From the NCBI GenBank assembly GCA_032719365.1, contig CM064874.1, positions 39,046,716 through 39,110,715 on the forward strand: 64,000 bases of DNA, written 5' to 3'. The position numbers were made by a program, and so were the translations under genes. The notes beneath the pieces were generated by a model that was not told the DNA's origin, did not search any database, and saw nothing but the letters and a program-made list of their open reading frames with translations. This stretch comes from Prinsepia uniflora (taxonomy: Eukaryota; Streptophyta; Magnoliopsida; Rosales; Rosaceae). Of this stretch, positions 1 through 9,377 are shown in pieces; the stretch's first letter is position 1, and every line of letters begins with the position of its first letter.

Positions 1-1055
1 CCAGGTCTCAGTTTCACCTCCAGTGAACTAGACTAGTCTCCAGAAACCCAAGCAATCAATCAAAACCCCAAAATTAACCAATAAATCCCAAGTTGCCAAG
101 TTGAACAAAAACAAAGAAACACGGGTTGCAGAGGTGGGCTTACCTTCCCTCAGGCCATTTGTCGTGGTCTCGTGTCATTCACCAACCTCCTTCCCACTTT
201 TTCTTTCAGAACTCAGGAGAAAGAACTTACATTTGAGAGTGATTGGGTGGACTTGTATACCAATGCTTTGTTTCACAAATCAGAACCACCGTCTACGACG
301 ACTAAGCAGAGAAGCACCACCCAATCCTCCTCACTAATCTCTCTGGTCCCCTCATCTCTCATAACGGGATCAAGCCACAGTTCACTCTGATTTTCCACTC
401 AGTCACACCCAACCAGTACTGAGGTTTTCTCCTCGACTACACACACAGAAAACATAACAACACGGCCCTGCCCTGTTTTAAAATTTTAAACCAAACATGT
501 GAAGGGGCTAGAACCAACCAGAAAGGAGCCAAGTGTCCACATCCCCCTTCACCTGGTGAAAATATCCAATCCTTTAGGGACAAATGTCCCCATCTAATTG
601 CTCACTCATTCCAAAGGTTGCCCAAAAGACCATTTTGCCCCTCATAATCCCTGACCCGTAACTCTAATTCCCGAACTCCAAATGGTACACGCCGCCTGTC
701 GTTAGAATCAGGGACTCGAGACCTACCTAGCGGTCCTCGAAGTTCGCCAAAATGATGTGTTACACGAAAAGTCAACATTTTGCCCCTATTCGATCATATT
801 ACCAAAATACCCTTCATCTTCCGAACGTCAAAACTTTCTCCTCGGATGTCGGAATTGGACGTGCCACCTGTCTATGAAATCGTGATGTCCCGAACTACGT
901 CACAGTCATTGGTCAAAGTCCATTTGACCGCCTGAACGAAAAGTCAACATTTTGGGCCACCGTCCGTCCGAATGCATCCAACTAATCCCCGATTAACGTC
1001 GCTAATTCATCATTAACAACTAATCTAATCCCGATTCCCGGGACGGGTCGTTACA
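1..1055 (-). mobile_element. Truncated LTR of the ~3 kb solo-LTR family
   Basis: The last ~500 bp match the conserved end of the other family members: the block around 'aacgtcaaaactttctcctcgg', the 'cgtgccacctgtctatga' stretch, the AATC-rich 'ccgattaac' repeats, and the terminal 'gggacgggtcgttaca' ending at 1055. The rest of the LTR lies outside the window, so neither its length nor its target duplication can be checked. By the orientation argument from the chimeric element at 7390-8889, position 1055 is the transcriptional start side (U3) of a minus-strand LTR. The short ORFs here have no recognisable domain. The LTR appears to sit in hAT-like DNA to its right. Confidence 0.8.
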
Positions 1056-1540
1056 CAAACCGTTATTGGAAATTTGGCACTTCAGTTTGGGTTGGTTAGG
1101 AAAATGGAAAAAATAAATGAAAGTGGGTATGTGGAAGAAAATATATCCAAAGAATAACCTTACGATTAGGGGGTATAAATCGGTGAAATTAGAACCCGAT
1201 TTGATACAAACCGCACTTCAGTTTGGTTTTAACTATAGATAAAGGTCAAATTAAATGTTGATATGTATAAATGAAATATTAATGGGAATAAATGAAATAT
1301 TAATAGGAATAAATGAAATATTGATGTGAATAAGTGAAATATTAATGAGAATGTGGAGTTATGGGAAAAATACGTTTTGGAGTAAACTTTTTATTGAAAA
1401 AATTACATGAAAATTTATACCTAAACTATCAAAACTGGTCCGAATCAAAATGTTGAAAATTCAAAACTTATTGGACAATTATGATTTAACGGTTTGGATT
1501 CGAATGATATCCGCATGGATCCAAACTGTGCCCACCCCTA
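1056..1540. mobile_element. Possible hAT-type MITE, right half only
   Basis: This AT-rich stretch ends in 'gtgcccacccctattta'. On the opposite strand that reads TAGGGGTGGGCAC, a common terminal motif of plant hAT elements. If real, the other terminus was separated by the LTR ending at 1055 and lies outside the window, so the 8 bp target duplication cannot be verified. There is no coding content. A phrase resembling 'gcacttcagtttgg' occurs twice (about 1076 and 1213). Confidence 0.3.
1267..1352. repeat. Tandem repeat, ~22 bp unit, about 4 copies
   Basis: Four consecutive AT-rich units resemble 'aataaatgaaatattaatrg', with small substitutions between copies. This is a minisatellite in non-coding DNA with no evident function. 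Confidence 0.8.
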
Positions 1541-1681
1541 TTTATGATAGGAAAAACAAAAAATTCTAATAATGTTGATCGATATAAAAGGTACAAATGT
1601 GTAACAACATTAATCCTATGTATATTAATATTTATACAATATTTGTATCATATAATTAAAAAAATAAGTATATTAAATTTA

Positions 1682-1935
1682 GACTTATTACTCACTTTAC
1701 TCCCCTAATCGGACATTAAATATCACTTTGCATCCCGAAACACATTTAGTTCTAATCTTCTGCCACAACTGTACATTTAGTTGCACCGTTGCTCCAATCC
1801 GTTAGTAAAGTTAGTGACTGTGTCAATATTTCCACGCATCAAATCCTGATTGGTTATTTAATCATTTATAAAAAATTATTACAACTAAATATTCGAAAAA
1901 TAAAAAATTGAAGAAGAAGATGAACAATGTATCTT
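1682..1935. repeat. MULE left terminal inverted repeat
   Basis: Reverse complement of 2928-3181 with scattered mismatches. It runs from GACTTATTACTCAC inward to 'gaagaagaagatgaacaatg'. Such long repeats usually hold the promoters and transposase binding sites of Mutator elements. No specific site was identified. Confidence 0.88.
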
Positions 1936-2854
1936 ATATCCATTTTCCACAACCCATTTCCAACTCTCCAATCTAATCTGAATGTTTTTTCCTCATCATC
2001 ATCATCGTCTTTTTCTTTTGAAGAAGTCTTGGGAATAGTGGGGAATTCATTGATTATAGAAAATTCTAGGTTGTGGTTGGTGGGTTTGTTCATAAATGAG
2101 GGGTCTTGTTAAGCAACTTGCAGATCCTGCAGAAGTCCAATCCCAGCAACCACAATTGGGAATGAGTCTAGATTTCTTGACCTTCCCAAACCTTTGAATA
2201 TCGTTGTTAACTCCAAAAACTTCATTTCTCTCTAGTATAGAACATTAATTTTATTTTTCTATCCCTAAATTGAAAATTTGGACTTTTACCAGAAACAAAT
2301 CGAATTTTCCCATTGAGATTGGACGACCTGGGTTGGGGTTCTTGAGACCTCGGTGATGGTGACAGCTTTGAGGCACCACGGCTTCTGCGCTTAACGCCTG
2401 AAGATTTTCCCACAACATGGTTTGTCGATTAATAGTCATATCATCTGCTTTCTTATCCTTACTTTCTCATTTTCTCTGAATTTATTTGGCAACGGTCTGT
2501 AACCAGAAACCATAATTTTTTGAGCCACCTAAGTTCCATTTCCCTTTTTACCATTCCTATAGACTTCCAGTTGCTTCTCAATTGGCTTAGCAATGCCAAC
2601 AAGTCTTAGTTGTTCAATGCTAGAGAAGTTTTGAACAAATGTCTACGCTGAAGAATTTCTGAGTGAAAGGCTCCAATTTCATTTATTTTCTCGAATGAAT
2701 GGTTCAATTTTCTCGAAAATCGAAATGCTTGGCTCCGGTGCCATTGATTCGAGGTGTGAAAATTGCAGTTTTTTTCTTGTTTCTCTTCCTTTCTCGGCAA
2801 CCAAACAACGCTTCACTTTGCATTTATCCTTCTCCTTTTAATCTTCGCTTTGTG

Positions 2855-2920
2855 AACAAGGTGATTAAAGGAGGAAAGCATCTGCATTTCAAGGTAATTG
2901 TGGTGGTCGGGGACAAGCAA
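2855..2920 (+). pseudogene. Captured exon fragment resembling plastid ribosomal protein S5
   Basis: The plus-strand frame (part of an open frame 2699-3001) reads NKVIKGGKHLHFKVIVVVGD followed by KQ. This resembles the conserved N-terminal S5 segment of bacterial and chloroplast 30S subunit protein S5 (pattern: K-V-x-K-G-G-x-x-x-x-F-x-x-x-V-V-V-G-D). In the family the segment continues into a glycine-rich stretch. Here it stops after KQ and runs straight into the right inverted repeat, so only about 22 residues are held. Upstream residues of the open frame are not recognisable. It cannot make a functional ribosomal protein. The identification rests on one short motif recalled from the family. 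Confidence 0.6.
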
Positions 2921-2927
2921 GAGGTTG

Positions 2928-3181
2928 AAGATGCATTGTTCATCTTCTTCTTCAATTTTTTATTATTCAAATATTTAGTTTTAATAATTTTTTATAAATA
3001 ATTAAATAACCAATCAAGATTCGACATGTAACAATATTGACACTATCACTAACTTTACTAACAGATTAGAGCAACGGTGCAACTAAAGTTGCAGTTGTGG
3101 AAGAACATTGAAACTAAACTTGTTTTGGGATGCAAAGTGATATCTAATCACCGGTTAGGAGAACAAAGTGAGTAATAAGTT
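2928..3181. repeat. MULE right terminal inverted repeat
   Basis: Inverted partner of 1682-1935, differing by scattered substitutions. It ends at 'gtgagtaataagtt', immediately before the TTAAATTTA duplication. Confidence 0.88.
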
Positions 3182-3190
3182 TTAAATTTA

Positions 3191-3740
3191 TAGTAGAGAA
3201 AAAATTATTTATAAGGAGGATGTAGGAGGTGTAGGTGGCACATCAATCATGTATATGTTGCAAAGGGCGCCAACCATAAAAAATTGAGGTGGAGGGAAAT
3301 TTACAAAAATCGAACCACACGCTGGTAACTTTGGCTATCTTCCACGCGAAATACTGTAGAAAGGTTACCTAACAAGGATTAATGTAATTAGAGTAAGGCA
3401 CAAAAGCCAACTATAACAGATGTGGTTAAAAATTCAGCTTATCCATTCTACAACATCAATCGCACACATTAGAAGTTTGCCCAAATATAAAACATTCTCA
3501 TACCCTTCTCCATTGTAACCACTGTTGAAAATATTGCCACTATTGGCGATAAATCGGAAAATGGAGGGTTCGACATCTAAATCGAGGGCGAAGTAATTTT
3601 TTCCCCCAAAATCGATGATTTCGTCCAATTTTGGAGAACATTGCTGATATTCTCTGATAGGAACGAGGGTTTCCTGGGTTCTCAGCTTCAATTTGCTCTT
3701 TCAAGCGAGTGTTGAACGAGTTGAAGGTAAGGACAGCTTC
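3191..3740. other. Intervening DNA, no gene recognised
   Basis: Non-repetitive DNA between the MULE and the solo LTR. It resumes at 6745 beyond the LTR. Short minus-strand open frames (3691-3434, 3758-3540) have no recognisable domain. The sequence joined across the LTR might be an old gene or element fragment, but nothing identifies it. Confidence 0.4.
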
Positions 3741-6700
3741 TGACAGGACCCATCCCAATCCCCCCGGGATTAGTGCGGGATGACCCTGCTCCTGTCTGAC
3801 ACGGAGTGTCAGACAAGGGATATTTCCGACCTTTGCCCTCCCGGGCTATCAGAGTACACCAGGATCCGGAGGAGGCATGTGATATCTCGGTCTCTGCTAC
3901 AGTTCACATCCGGTGTCAACCTGAAGGGCAGTCAAAACATTAAAAACTGTGAGTGGACAAAACAAAAGTTTATAAAAAACATTTTAACGAGAAGACATTT
4001 GTACCCTTCACTAAAAAGCATGCATGCATTGGAAAACCATGTAACCAAAGAAACCATACGTGGGAACTAAGCCCAAATCAGATATAAACCAAGGTCGAAA
4101 GGACCACAATGAAAACGACCTTACGGGCCACTGTCCAAATCCATAAGGGACTCGGCCCCAAACCATAAAGAAACCAAGTATACGAGCCACTGCTCAAATC
4201 CTGTGCACACCTGTGCACACCACATATCATATATCATATATACATCACATACATATATATAAGTCACACAACCAATCCTATCACGGTATCCAAAGCTACG
4301 CGCGTGCTACCTGGGTCTCAATCCGAGTCTTCTCAAAGTCAAGGTCAATTTCCGCAGACCACAGACCCTACCCGAGGTAATAGTAACCATAGCCTTCCTG
4401 AGAGTAAGGAACCCAACTGGGGGGTGACTCCACTCAGTCGGTGCTCCGTGACTACTCCGGGGTCCACCCAGGCCAACGACCCTCCCCGGAGGAGATAATA
4501 GAAGTAAAGGAAGGTAGATGAACATATATATACATAACATAATATCCATGCCCGGTTCCCTTGAACCGTCATGATCCATAATATCCATAGTCAAGGTAAC
4601 ATGCCGGTTTCCATAAACCGTCATGTACCGTAATAACATAACCGAGGTAACATGCCGGTTCCCATAAACCGTCATGTACCGTAATGACCAACAAGGGTTC
4701 ATGCCGGTTCCCATAAACCGTCATGAACCATGATACCATATTAAGAGTTCATGCCGGTTCCCATAAACCGTCATGAACCGGGAAATCCATTTAAGGTTCC
4801 CTGACCTGAAATCAAAACCGTAAAGTAGCTTGGGTCTCGTACCCAAACATAGGACATCAGTTGGGCACCGTGCCCGATATCTAAGGTCATATGCCCGAGA
4901 CAAAACCAAATGGGTCTCATACCCGAGTTTATCCTTCTGAAATCCAAATCCAGTTCATTTAAATCAATACAGAGATACAGACCCGTATAAGCACCGTATA
5001 AGGTCGAAACCTCGAAATACGTGCTTATACGTAACCACATACAAATGCACCCATGGAATTACAAACAAGCATTTAAAACATATAATAAACATTTATGCAT
5101 GCACCAATTTAGAAAACAAGGTCCACTCACAGACCGTCCGAGCTGCCCCTCGATTTGCGTGCCATTCGGATCCTCGAGCCGATCACCATCACCGGGACTC
5201 CCAAACCTGTCCAAATTTTAATAGAAGGTTAATAACTACTTAATTAACCTCCTACCAAAGCCCCGTAATTTTCCCGAACTTTTAACTATTTTTAAACCGA
5301 CCCTAAACCTTCCGACACCCCCGAAAACTATCGAAACGATGTCCGATTGACACGAGACCAGTCCCAAAATCTTCCTTCCATCGGATAGAAGATTTCCCGT
5401 GTTGAACACTTTCCCAAATTATGGACCACGTGCCCTCACGAACCCCTAGAAAGTCAAAAACACTGTTCATCGGCATCAACCTCAAAACTGAACCAGTTAC
5501 TATTCACGGGTACTGTTCACTATTACTGTTCATCTCGGTTTTTCTTCAGTTTTCGGACCGATTCGGGGTCCGTTTGGTCCCATTTTAATCCCTAAATTCC
5601 TATTTCTTCATTTCCTATCTAACCCAATCCCTAAAACTAAGAAAAACCACCCGAAACCGAGCTTCCATCCGCCATCAATGGTGGCCGGATTTTCTCCGGC
5701 CGTTCACGGCCGTTTCCGGCCATCCCAAGCCACGAAATCAATCATATTCTACTCCTAGGTTCCCCAGAAATGTTTCCCAATCCTTAGAATCGAACAAAAA
5801 CTAACAAAACCGAAATTTGAATTTTTGGGCATTTTCTTACCTCACGGTTTCTCTCCACCGTGGCCACCACCTTCCCCCGCCGTGGCTCGCCGTTCCTTGC
5901 CTCTCATCACCTCACTCACGGTCACACACAAGCACATGAGGAATGGTGGTATGTGTGTGTGTGCTTGTCCGAAGAACAAAGAAAAAAATGAAGAAAATAT
6001 GGAGGGGGGGGGGGGGGGGGGTTTCAGGTTTGATGAAGAGAATAGAAGAAAATGATGATAATTGATGGTTTAATCTGATGAGAGAAGAGAAATTGATTAG
6101 ATGAGATGAGTGGTGAGGATTAAAAGTTAAATGGAATGGATGGCTAGGATTTAAGGTTGTTAAGATTTGATTAAAAAATTAATTAAATAATAATATTTTA
6201 TTATTAGATCCATAATTTGGGGGAGTTAGCCAATTAGATCCACAACTTGTCACTCATCCATGGGACCCACTAAAATATCTGCCCAATCAGATTTCGCCAA
6301 ATCATCCCCGTCTCGAAGTTCGTGCATAGTGAAATCAAACTTCCGTGACCCATAACTCTCTCGTTCGAAGTCCGATTTCAGTGTGCCGCCTGTCTATGGA
6401 TTCGTATCGTCCTTATCTACGTAACAGTCTTCGGCCCTCGGCCATCGGACCTTTTGGTCAAAAAGTCAATATTTGACTCCATTTAACCAAAATTACCAAA
6501 ATGTCCCTAAACTTCCGAACGTCATAACTTCCTCCCCGAACGTCGGAATTGAACGTGCCACCTGTCTATGAACTCGTGACGTCACGAACTACCGCCCAAT
6601 TAAAAAGTCAACGTTTTGCCACCATCAGGGGCAAAATGGTCATTTCGCACCGTTCGTCTGATTTCGCTCTACTAATCACCGATTAACCTCATTAATCGTG

Positions 6701-6744
6701 ATTAGTCACTAATCTAATCTAGGAATTTGGGACGGGTCGTTACA
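3741..6744 (-). mobile_element. Solo LTR (~3.0 kb family), copy 1
   Basis: Begins TGACAGGACCCATCCC and ends GGGACGGGTCGTTACA, so it has TG...CA ends that are themselves a ~16 bp imperfect inverted repeat. Length is 3004 bp, with no internal domain attached. 'gcttc' precedes it (3736-3740) and recurs just after it (6747-6751), displaced by 2 bp, so the target duplication is imperfect. It contains an array of short inverted words (about 4545-4790), an AT-rich 'catatatataag' tract near 4250 and an 18-base G run at 6004-6021. Minus orientation is inferred from the primer-binding site at 8203. Long LTRs with an initiator-Met site would fit a chromovirus such as Tekay/Del, but this is inference because no coding region is present. 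Confidence 0.82.
4545..4790. repeat. Array of short inverted words inside solo LTR copy 1
   Basis: About five repeats, each built on 'ccggttcccataaaccg' (stem CGGTT/AACCG) followed by 'tcatgtaccgtaat' or 'tcatgaacc', spaced 50-60 bp. Each unit could form a small hairpin. Equivalent arrays with different words occur at the matching position of the other LTR copies. Confidence 0.75.
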
Positions 6745-7247
6745 ACGCTTCACCTTTTCCAGACTAAGAAATTGGACGTTCTCCCGCAACCTGGGTCGTC
6801 CGAGAACATCATCGGTGACGATGGTGGTTTTGGGTTTCATGACCTGATTTCATCTTCTCCAGCGAAGGTCGACGGGGAAAAAGGCTGAAGGTATTCTTTT
6901 TGTTGAAGAGATGATTTTAAGTGCAGCGGTGAAGGTGATCTTGGCTAAGATTGTAGATGATGGATGATAATGGTGAAAATACAGAGAAGAAGAAGAAGAT
7001 GATGTGGAGAGCAAAAATAAGAAAAGACGTGGGTTTTGAATCAAGGAAAGGCAATTGTTGCCAAGTTGTAGAGGAGATATTTTGAAATAAAATAATAAAA
7101 TAATTAAAATAAAAAATAGATGCCACCAAGTTAAAGGCATATATTGTCCATTAATTATTTTCTTATCCATGATTGTTCAATGCCGGCACCATCACACATG
7201 TGTCCTTCCATAATAGCACAAATTGTGTACCAGTAGCTAACGTGGCA
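6745..7247. other. Intervening DNA, no gene recognised
   Basis: Continues the sequence interrupted by the solo LTR at 3741-6744, with a purine-rich patch 'gaagaagaagaagatgatg' near 6990. The open frames on the minus strand are low complexity. No recognisable gene, RNA or element terminus. Confidence 0.4.
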
Positions 7248-7453
7248 TGTCACGACCCGACCTTCTCCAATAGGATATTGTTCGCTTTGGGCCCAACCCT
7301 CACCGTTTTGTTCTCGGGCGCTCACGTGCAACTTTCGAGTGGGTCACCCATTCTGAGATTGCACCAGTCCCTACTCGCTCAACTTTGGATGACACGACCC
7401 ATCCTAATCCACCTGGGATTATCGCGGGATGTGCCATGCTCGCGTCAGACACG

Positions 7454-7649
7454 TCTGGATCTACGCCGTATATCAACGGATTATGGTTTCGAGTGTCATC
7501 CATTATGAAAATATCTTCCTCTGAGCGGATATGTGGAAGTACGCTATGATGATCCAGAGAAACGTGTGGTTTCTGAACCCATTGAGATGACCCAAGAATT
7601 TCGCTATTTCGATTTTGCTAGTCCTTGGGAATAGCGTAGCGACGGATAA
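7454..7649 (+). pseudogene. nad9: Mitochondrial nad9 3'-end fragment (NADH dehydrogenase subunit 9)
   Basis: Translation gives the C-terminal ~65 residues of plant mitochondrial NAD9 (complex I): DLRRISTDYGFECHPL, then a stop, then LPLSGYVEVRYDDPEKRVVS, EPIEMTQEFRYFDFASPWE, a second stop, and RSDG before the natural TAA. The expected residues at the stops are R and Q, so both are C-to-T changes (CGA to TGA, CAG to TAG). The serine in DLRRIS is leucine in the edited protein, so the source looks like unedited mitochondrial DNA rather than edited mRNA. This is a nuclear copy (NUMT) inside an LTR-derived element and is non-functional. Confidence 0.9.
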
Positions 7650-7774
7650 TTCAGAATCAGAAGAGGTCCAGTCTAGGGGAAAAAATCAATAGGAAATGCT
7701 ATTTTCTTTGTAAGAATAAGAAGAAACCTCTATGAAATGAAAGAGTTTCGCGAGAATTGTCTAGATCATCGAAT

Positions 7775-8048
7775 ATATTTCAGAGAACACCACTGGAACT
7801 AGCAGTGTTGAGGCTCGGGAAGAGGTTGCTGCAGCTGGTACATCACTCTCAGTTAATACCCATGTTCGAACTTCTGTCCCTGCTTGCATAAGTGAAGGTG
7901 ACACTCCATCATCCGCTTCCCTAGAGACTAACTCCCTTGGAGAAAAAAGCTAAGGACTCCATGGAAAACAAAAGAGCTGGCCAGAAGAAGAAGAACAGCA
8001 AGGGTAAGAGCAACAAGAAATCTCCCCCGAAAGGGGGTAAGAAGAAAT
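7775..8048 (+). pseudogene. Unidentified captured coding-like fragment with lysine-rich tail
   Basis: In the foreign part of the chimeric insertion a frame reads SVEAREEVAAAGTSLSVNTH onward to a stop. A shifted frame then gives a basic tail rich in K, S and G (MENKRAGQKKKNSKGKSNKK and onward), ending at TGA near 8048. The composition resembles a lysine-rich C-terminus of a nuclear or nucleic-acid binding protein, but I do not recognise the family. It may be a second captured host fragment or mitochondrial flank without coding meaning. Confidence 0.35.
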
Positions 8049-8202
8049 GACCCCTATTAGGGGGTGAGTGCTCATTCTTTTGGTTGGATCAGATCTTTCG
8101 CCTTGACAGAAGCTTTTGGACCTAGCGAAAAGGACTTTAATCAGACGGAAGCATGGCACATCCCACAATAATCCCGGGGGGATTGGGATGGGTCGTGTCA
8201 AG

Positions 8203-8214
8203 TGGTATCAAAGC
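8203..8214 (+). other. Primer-binding site (initiator-Met type)
   Basis: TGGTATCAAAGC differs by one base from the canonical TGGTATCAGAGC. It lies two bases after an LTR end GGGTCGTGTCA. The following ~100 bp match the leader of the Copia element at 19010. This site is what orients the 3 kb LTR family. Confidence 0.75.
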
Positions 8215-9108
8215 ACGGTTTGTTCTTGTGGTGCGCGCAGGTTGAGGATGTGATGCCTCTACTTGGTCAGCCCGTTATCAACCTGATAGTTAGGATGCCG
8301 GTATGATAGTTAATGTGAATGAATCATGGATAGTTTTGGTTTGGCATTTATATCATAGTTCTGTCGTGGTTTGACAGTATGGAACCCTACTAAGGGATGA
8401 ACGTATTTGATGGAATTGTGATTGATGGATTTATTGGATTTATGATTTGGTTTTTGATGTTAATGAATTTGGGCAGGGACCCACATGGTTTGGATTTACG
8501 GTTTTGGGCTGAGTTCCCACTTACTTGGATTTATGGTTTTAGGCTGAAGCCCTAATGATTTAATTAAGTTAAATGGTTTGATTATTGGCTTTCGAATGCA
8601 TGCATACTTTTTAGTGAATGGCATAAATACCTTCTTATGAAATGTGTTTTTATTAAACTATTGATTTTCATCCACTCATAGCTTTTAATGGTTTTAATGC
8701 CATTCAAGTTGATCACGGGATGCGGGCTATATCAGAGATCAAGACATCGCACTCCTCCACCGATCCTAGCACGCTTTGGAAGCCCCGAACGGACTGCGGT
8801 TTGAGTTATCCCTTGTCTAACACTTCGTGTCAGATGGGATCATGGCACATCCCAAGATAATCCCAGAGGGATTGGGATGGGTCGTGTCATTGGAGTTCCC
8901 TAGGAATTCAAAACTAGTGAGCTCCCAAAAGGCTTCTTGTTGGATAAATGCACGCCCACACATATAAGGCGCATCCCCCAGATCCCCCGCGCGATGTGAG
9001 ATTGCTAACCATGCCCCCAAGGCACGGGTCCTCACAATCCACCCCTTGGGGCCCAACGTCCTCATTGACACACTCAATTTCGCCCTGTATTGGGCTCTAA
9101 TACCAAAT

Positions 9109-9372
9109 TTTCACGACCTGACCTTCTCCAACAGTATATTGTTCGTTGTGGGCCTAGCCCTCAACGTGCAACTTTCTAGTGGGTCACCCATCCTGAGATT
9201 GTACCAGTCCCTACTCGCTTAACTTTGGAGTTCCATATAAATCAAAAGCTAGTGAGCTCCCAAAAGGCTTCTTGTTGGATAGATGCGCGCCCACACATAT
9301 AAGGCGCATCCCCCCAGATCCCCCGGGCGATGTGGGATTGCTAACCATGCCCCCAAGGCACGGATCCTCACA
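9109..9372 (-). repeat. Cassandra 5' LTR (intact copy)
   Basis: 264 bp, reading TGTGAGGATCCGTGCC at its start on the minus strand. Minus-strand 9234-9161 follows plant 5S rRNA: GAACTCCAAAGTTAAGCGAG, then GGATGGGTGACC and the GTTGC region. This covers the internal Pol III promoter region of 5S genes. It is not a 5S gene, because the rest of the 120-nt RNA is absent and it lies inside an LTR. Confidence 0.9.
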
Positions 9373-9377
9373 TGGCA

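Larger units (their letters stand above)
1682..3181. mobile_element. Non-autonomous Mutator-like element (Pack-MULE)
   Basis: A 1500 bp element with long terminal inverted repeats (1682-1935 and 2928-3181, 254 bp each). The outer ends are GACTTATTACTCAC on the left and the complement of AACTTATTACTCAC on the right. It is bordered by a perfect 9 bp direct duplication TTAAATTTA (1673-1681 and 3182-3190). Long inverted repeats plus a 9 bp duplication are diagnostic of Mutator-like elements. No MURA transposase is encoded, so the copy depended on an autonomous relative. The internal ~1 kb carries a fragment resembling a host gene (ribosomal protein S5), which is the Pack-MULE structure. The duplication is AT-rich and partly palindromic, so the boundary could shift by a base or two. 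Confidence 0.88.
7390..8889 (+). mobile_element. Chimeric LTR-derived insertion with inverted LTR ends, carrying mitochondrial DNA
   Basis: Exactly 1500 bp, flanked by a perfect TTGGA duplication (7385-7389 and 8890-8894), inserted in the 5S-like part of a Cassandra LTR. The left end is TGACACGACCCATCC and the right end is its reverse complement. Parts in order: inverted LTR end (7390 to about 7450); foreign DNA (about 7451-8140) including nad9; a second LTR end in the forward direction (about 8141-8200); an initiator-Met-like primer-binding site; about 100 bp of leader; then about 590 bp of the 3 kb LTR family ending at 8889. The LTR-PBS junction sets the family's transcription direction. 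The duplication shows that the whole 1500 bp entered as one unit. No protein is encoded. Confidence 0.8.
7248..9372 (-). mobile_element. Cassandra-type TRIM retrotransposon, split by a nested insertion
   Basis: A perfect 5 bp duplication TGGCA flanks it (7243-7247 and 9373-9377). Removing the nested 1.5 kb insertion leaves about 620 bp: two LTRs (9109-9372, and 7248-7389 joined to 8895-9036) around a 72 bp internal domain. On the minus strand the internal domain starts with TGGTATTAGAGCC (9093-9105), an initiator-Met primer-binding site. It ends in a G-rich polypurine-like tract before the second LTR (TGTGAGGACCCGTGCC). Each LTR carries sequence closely matching 5S rRNA, the hallmark of Cassandra. 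It encodes nothing and relies on other elements for enzymes. Confidence 0.93.

Noticed and set aside
4304..4714. 135-codon minus ORF inside solo LTR copy 1
   Set aside because: It is the translation of the inverted-word array. No family resemblance.
9161..9234. 5S rRNA gene
   Set aside because: Only about 75 bases match, inside an LTR with TRIM structure. This is the 5S-like part of Cassandra.
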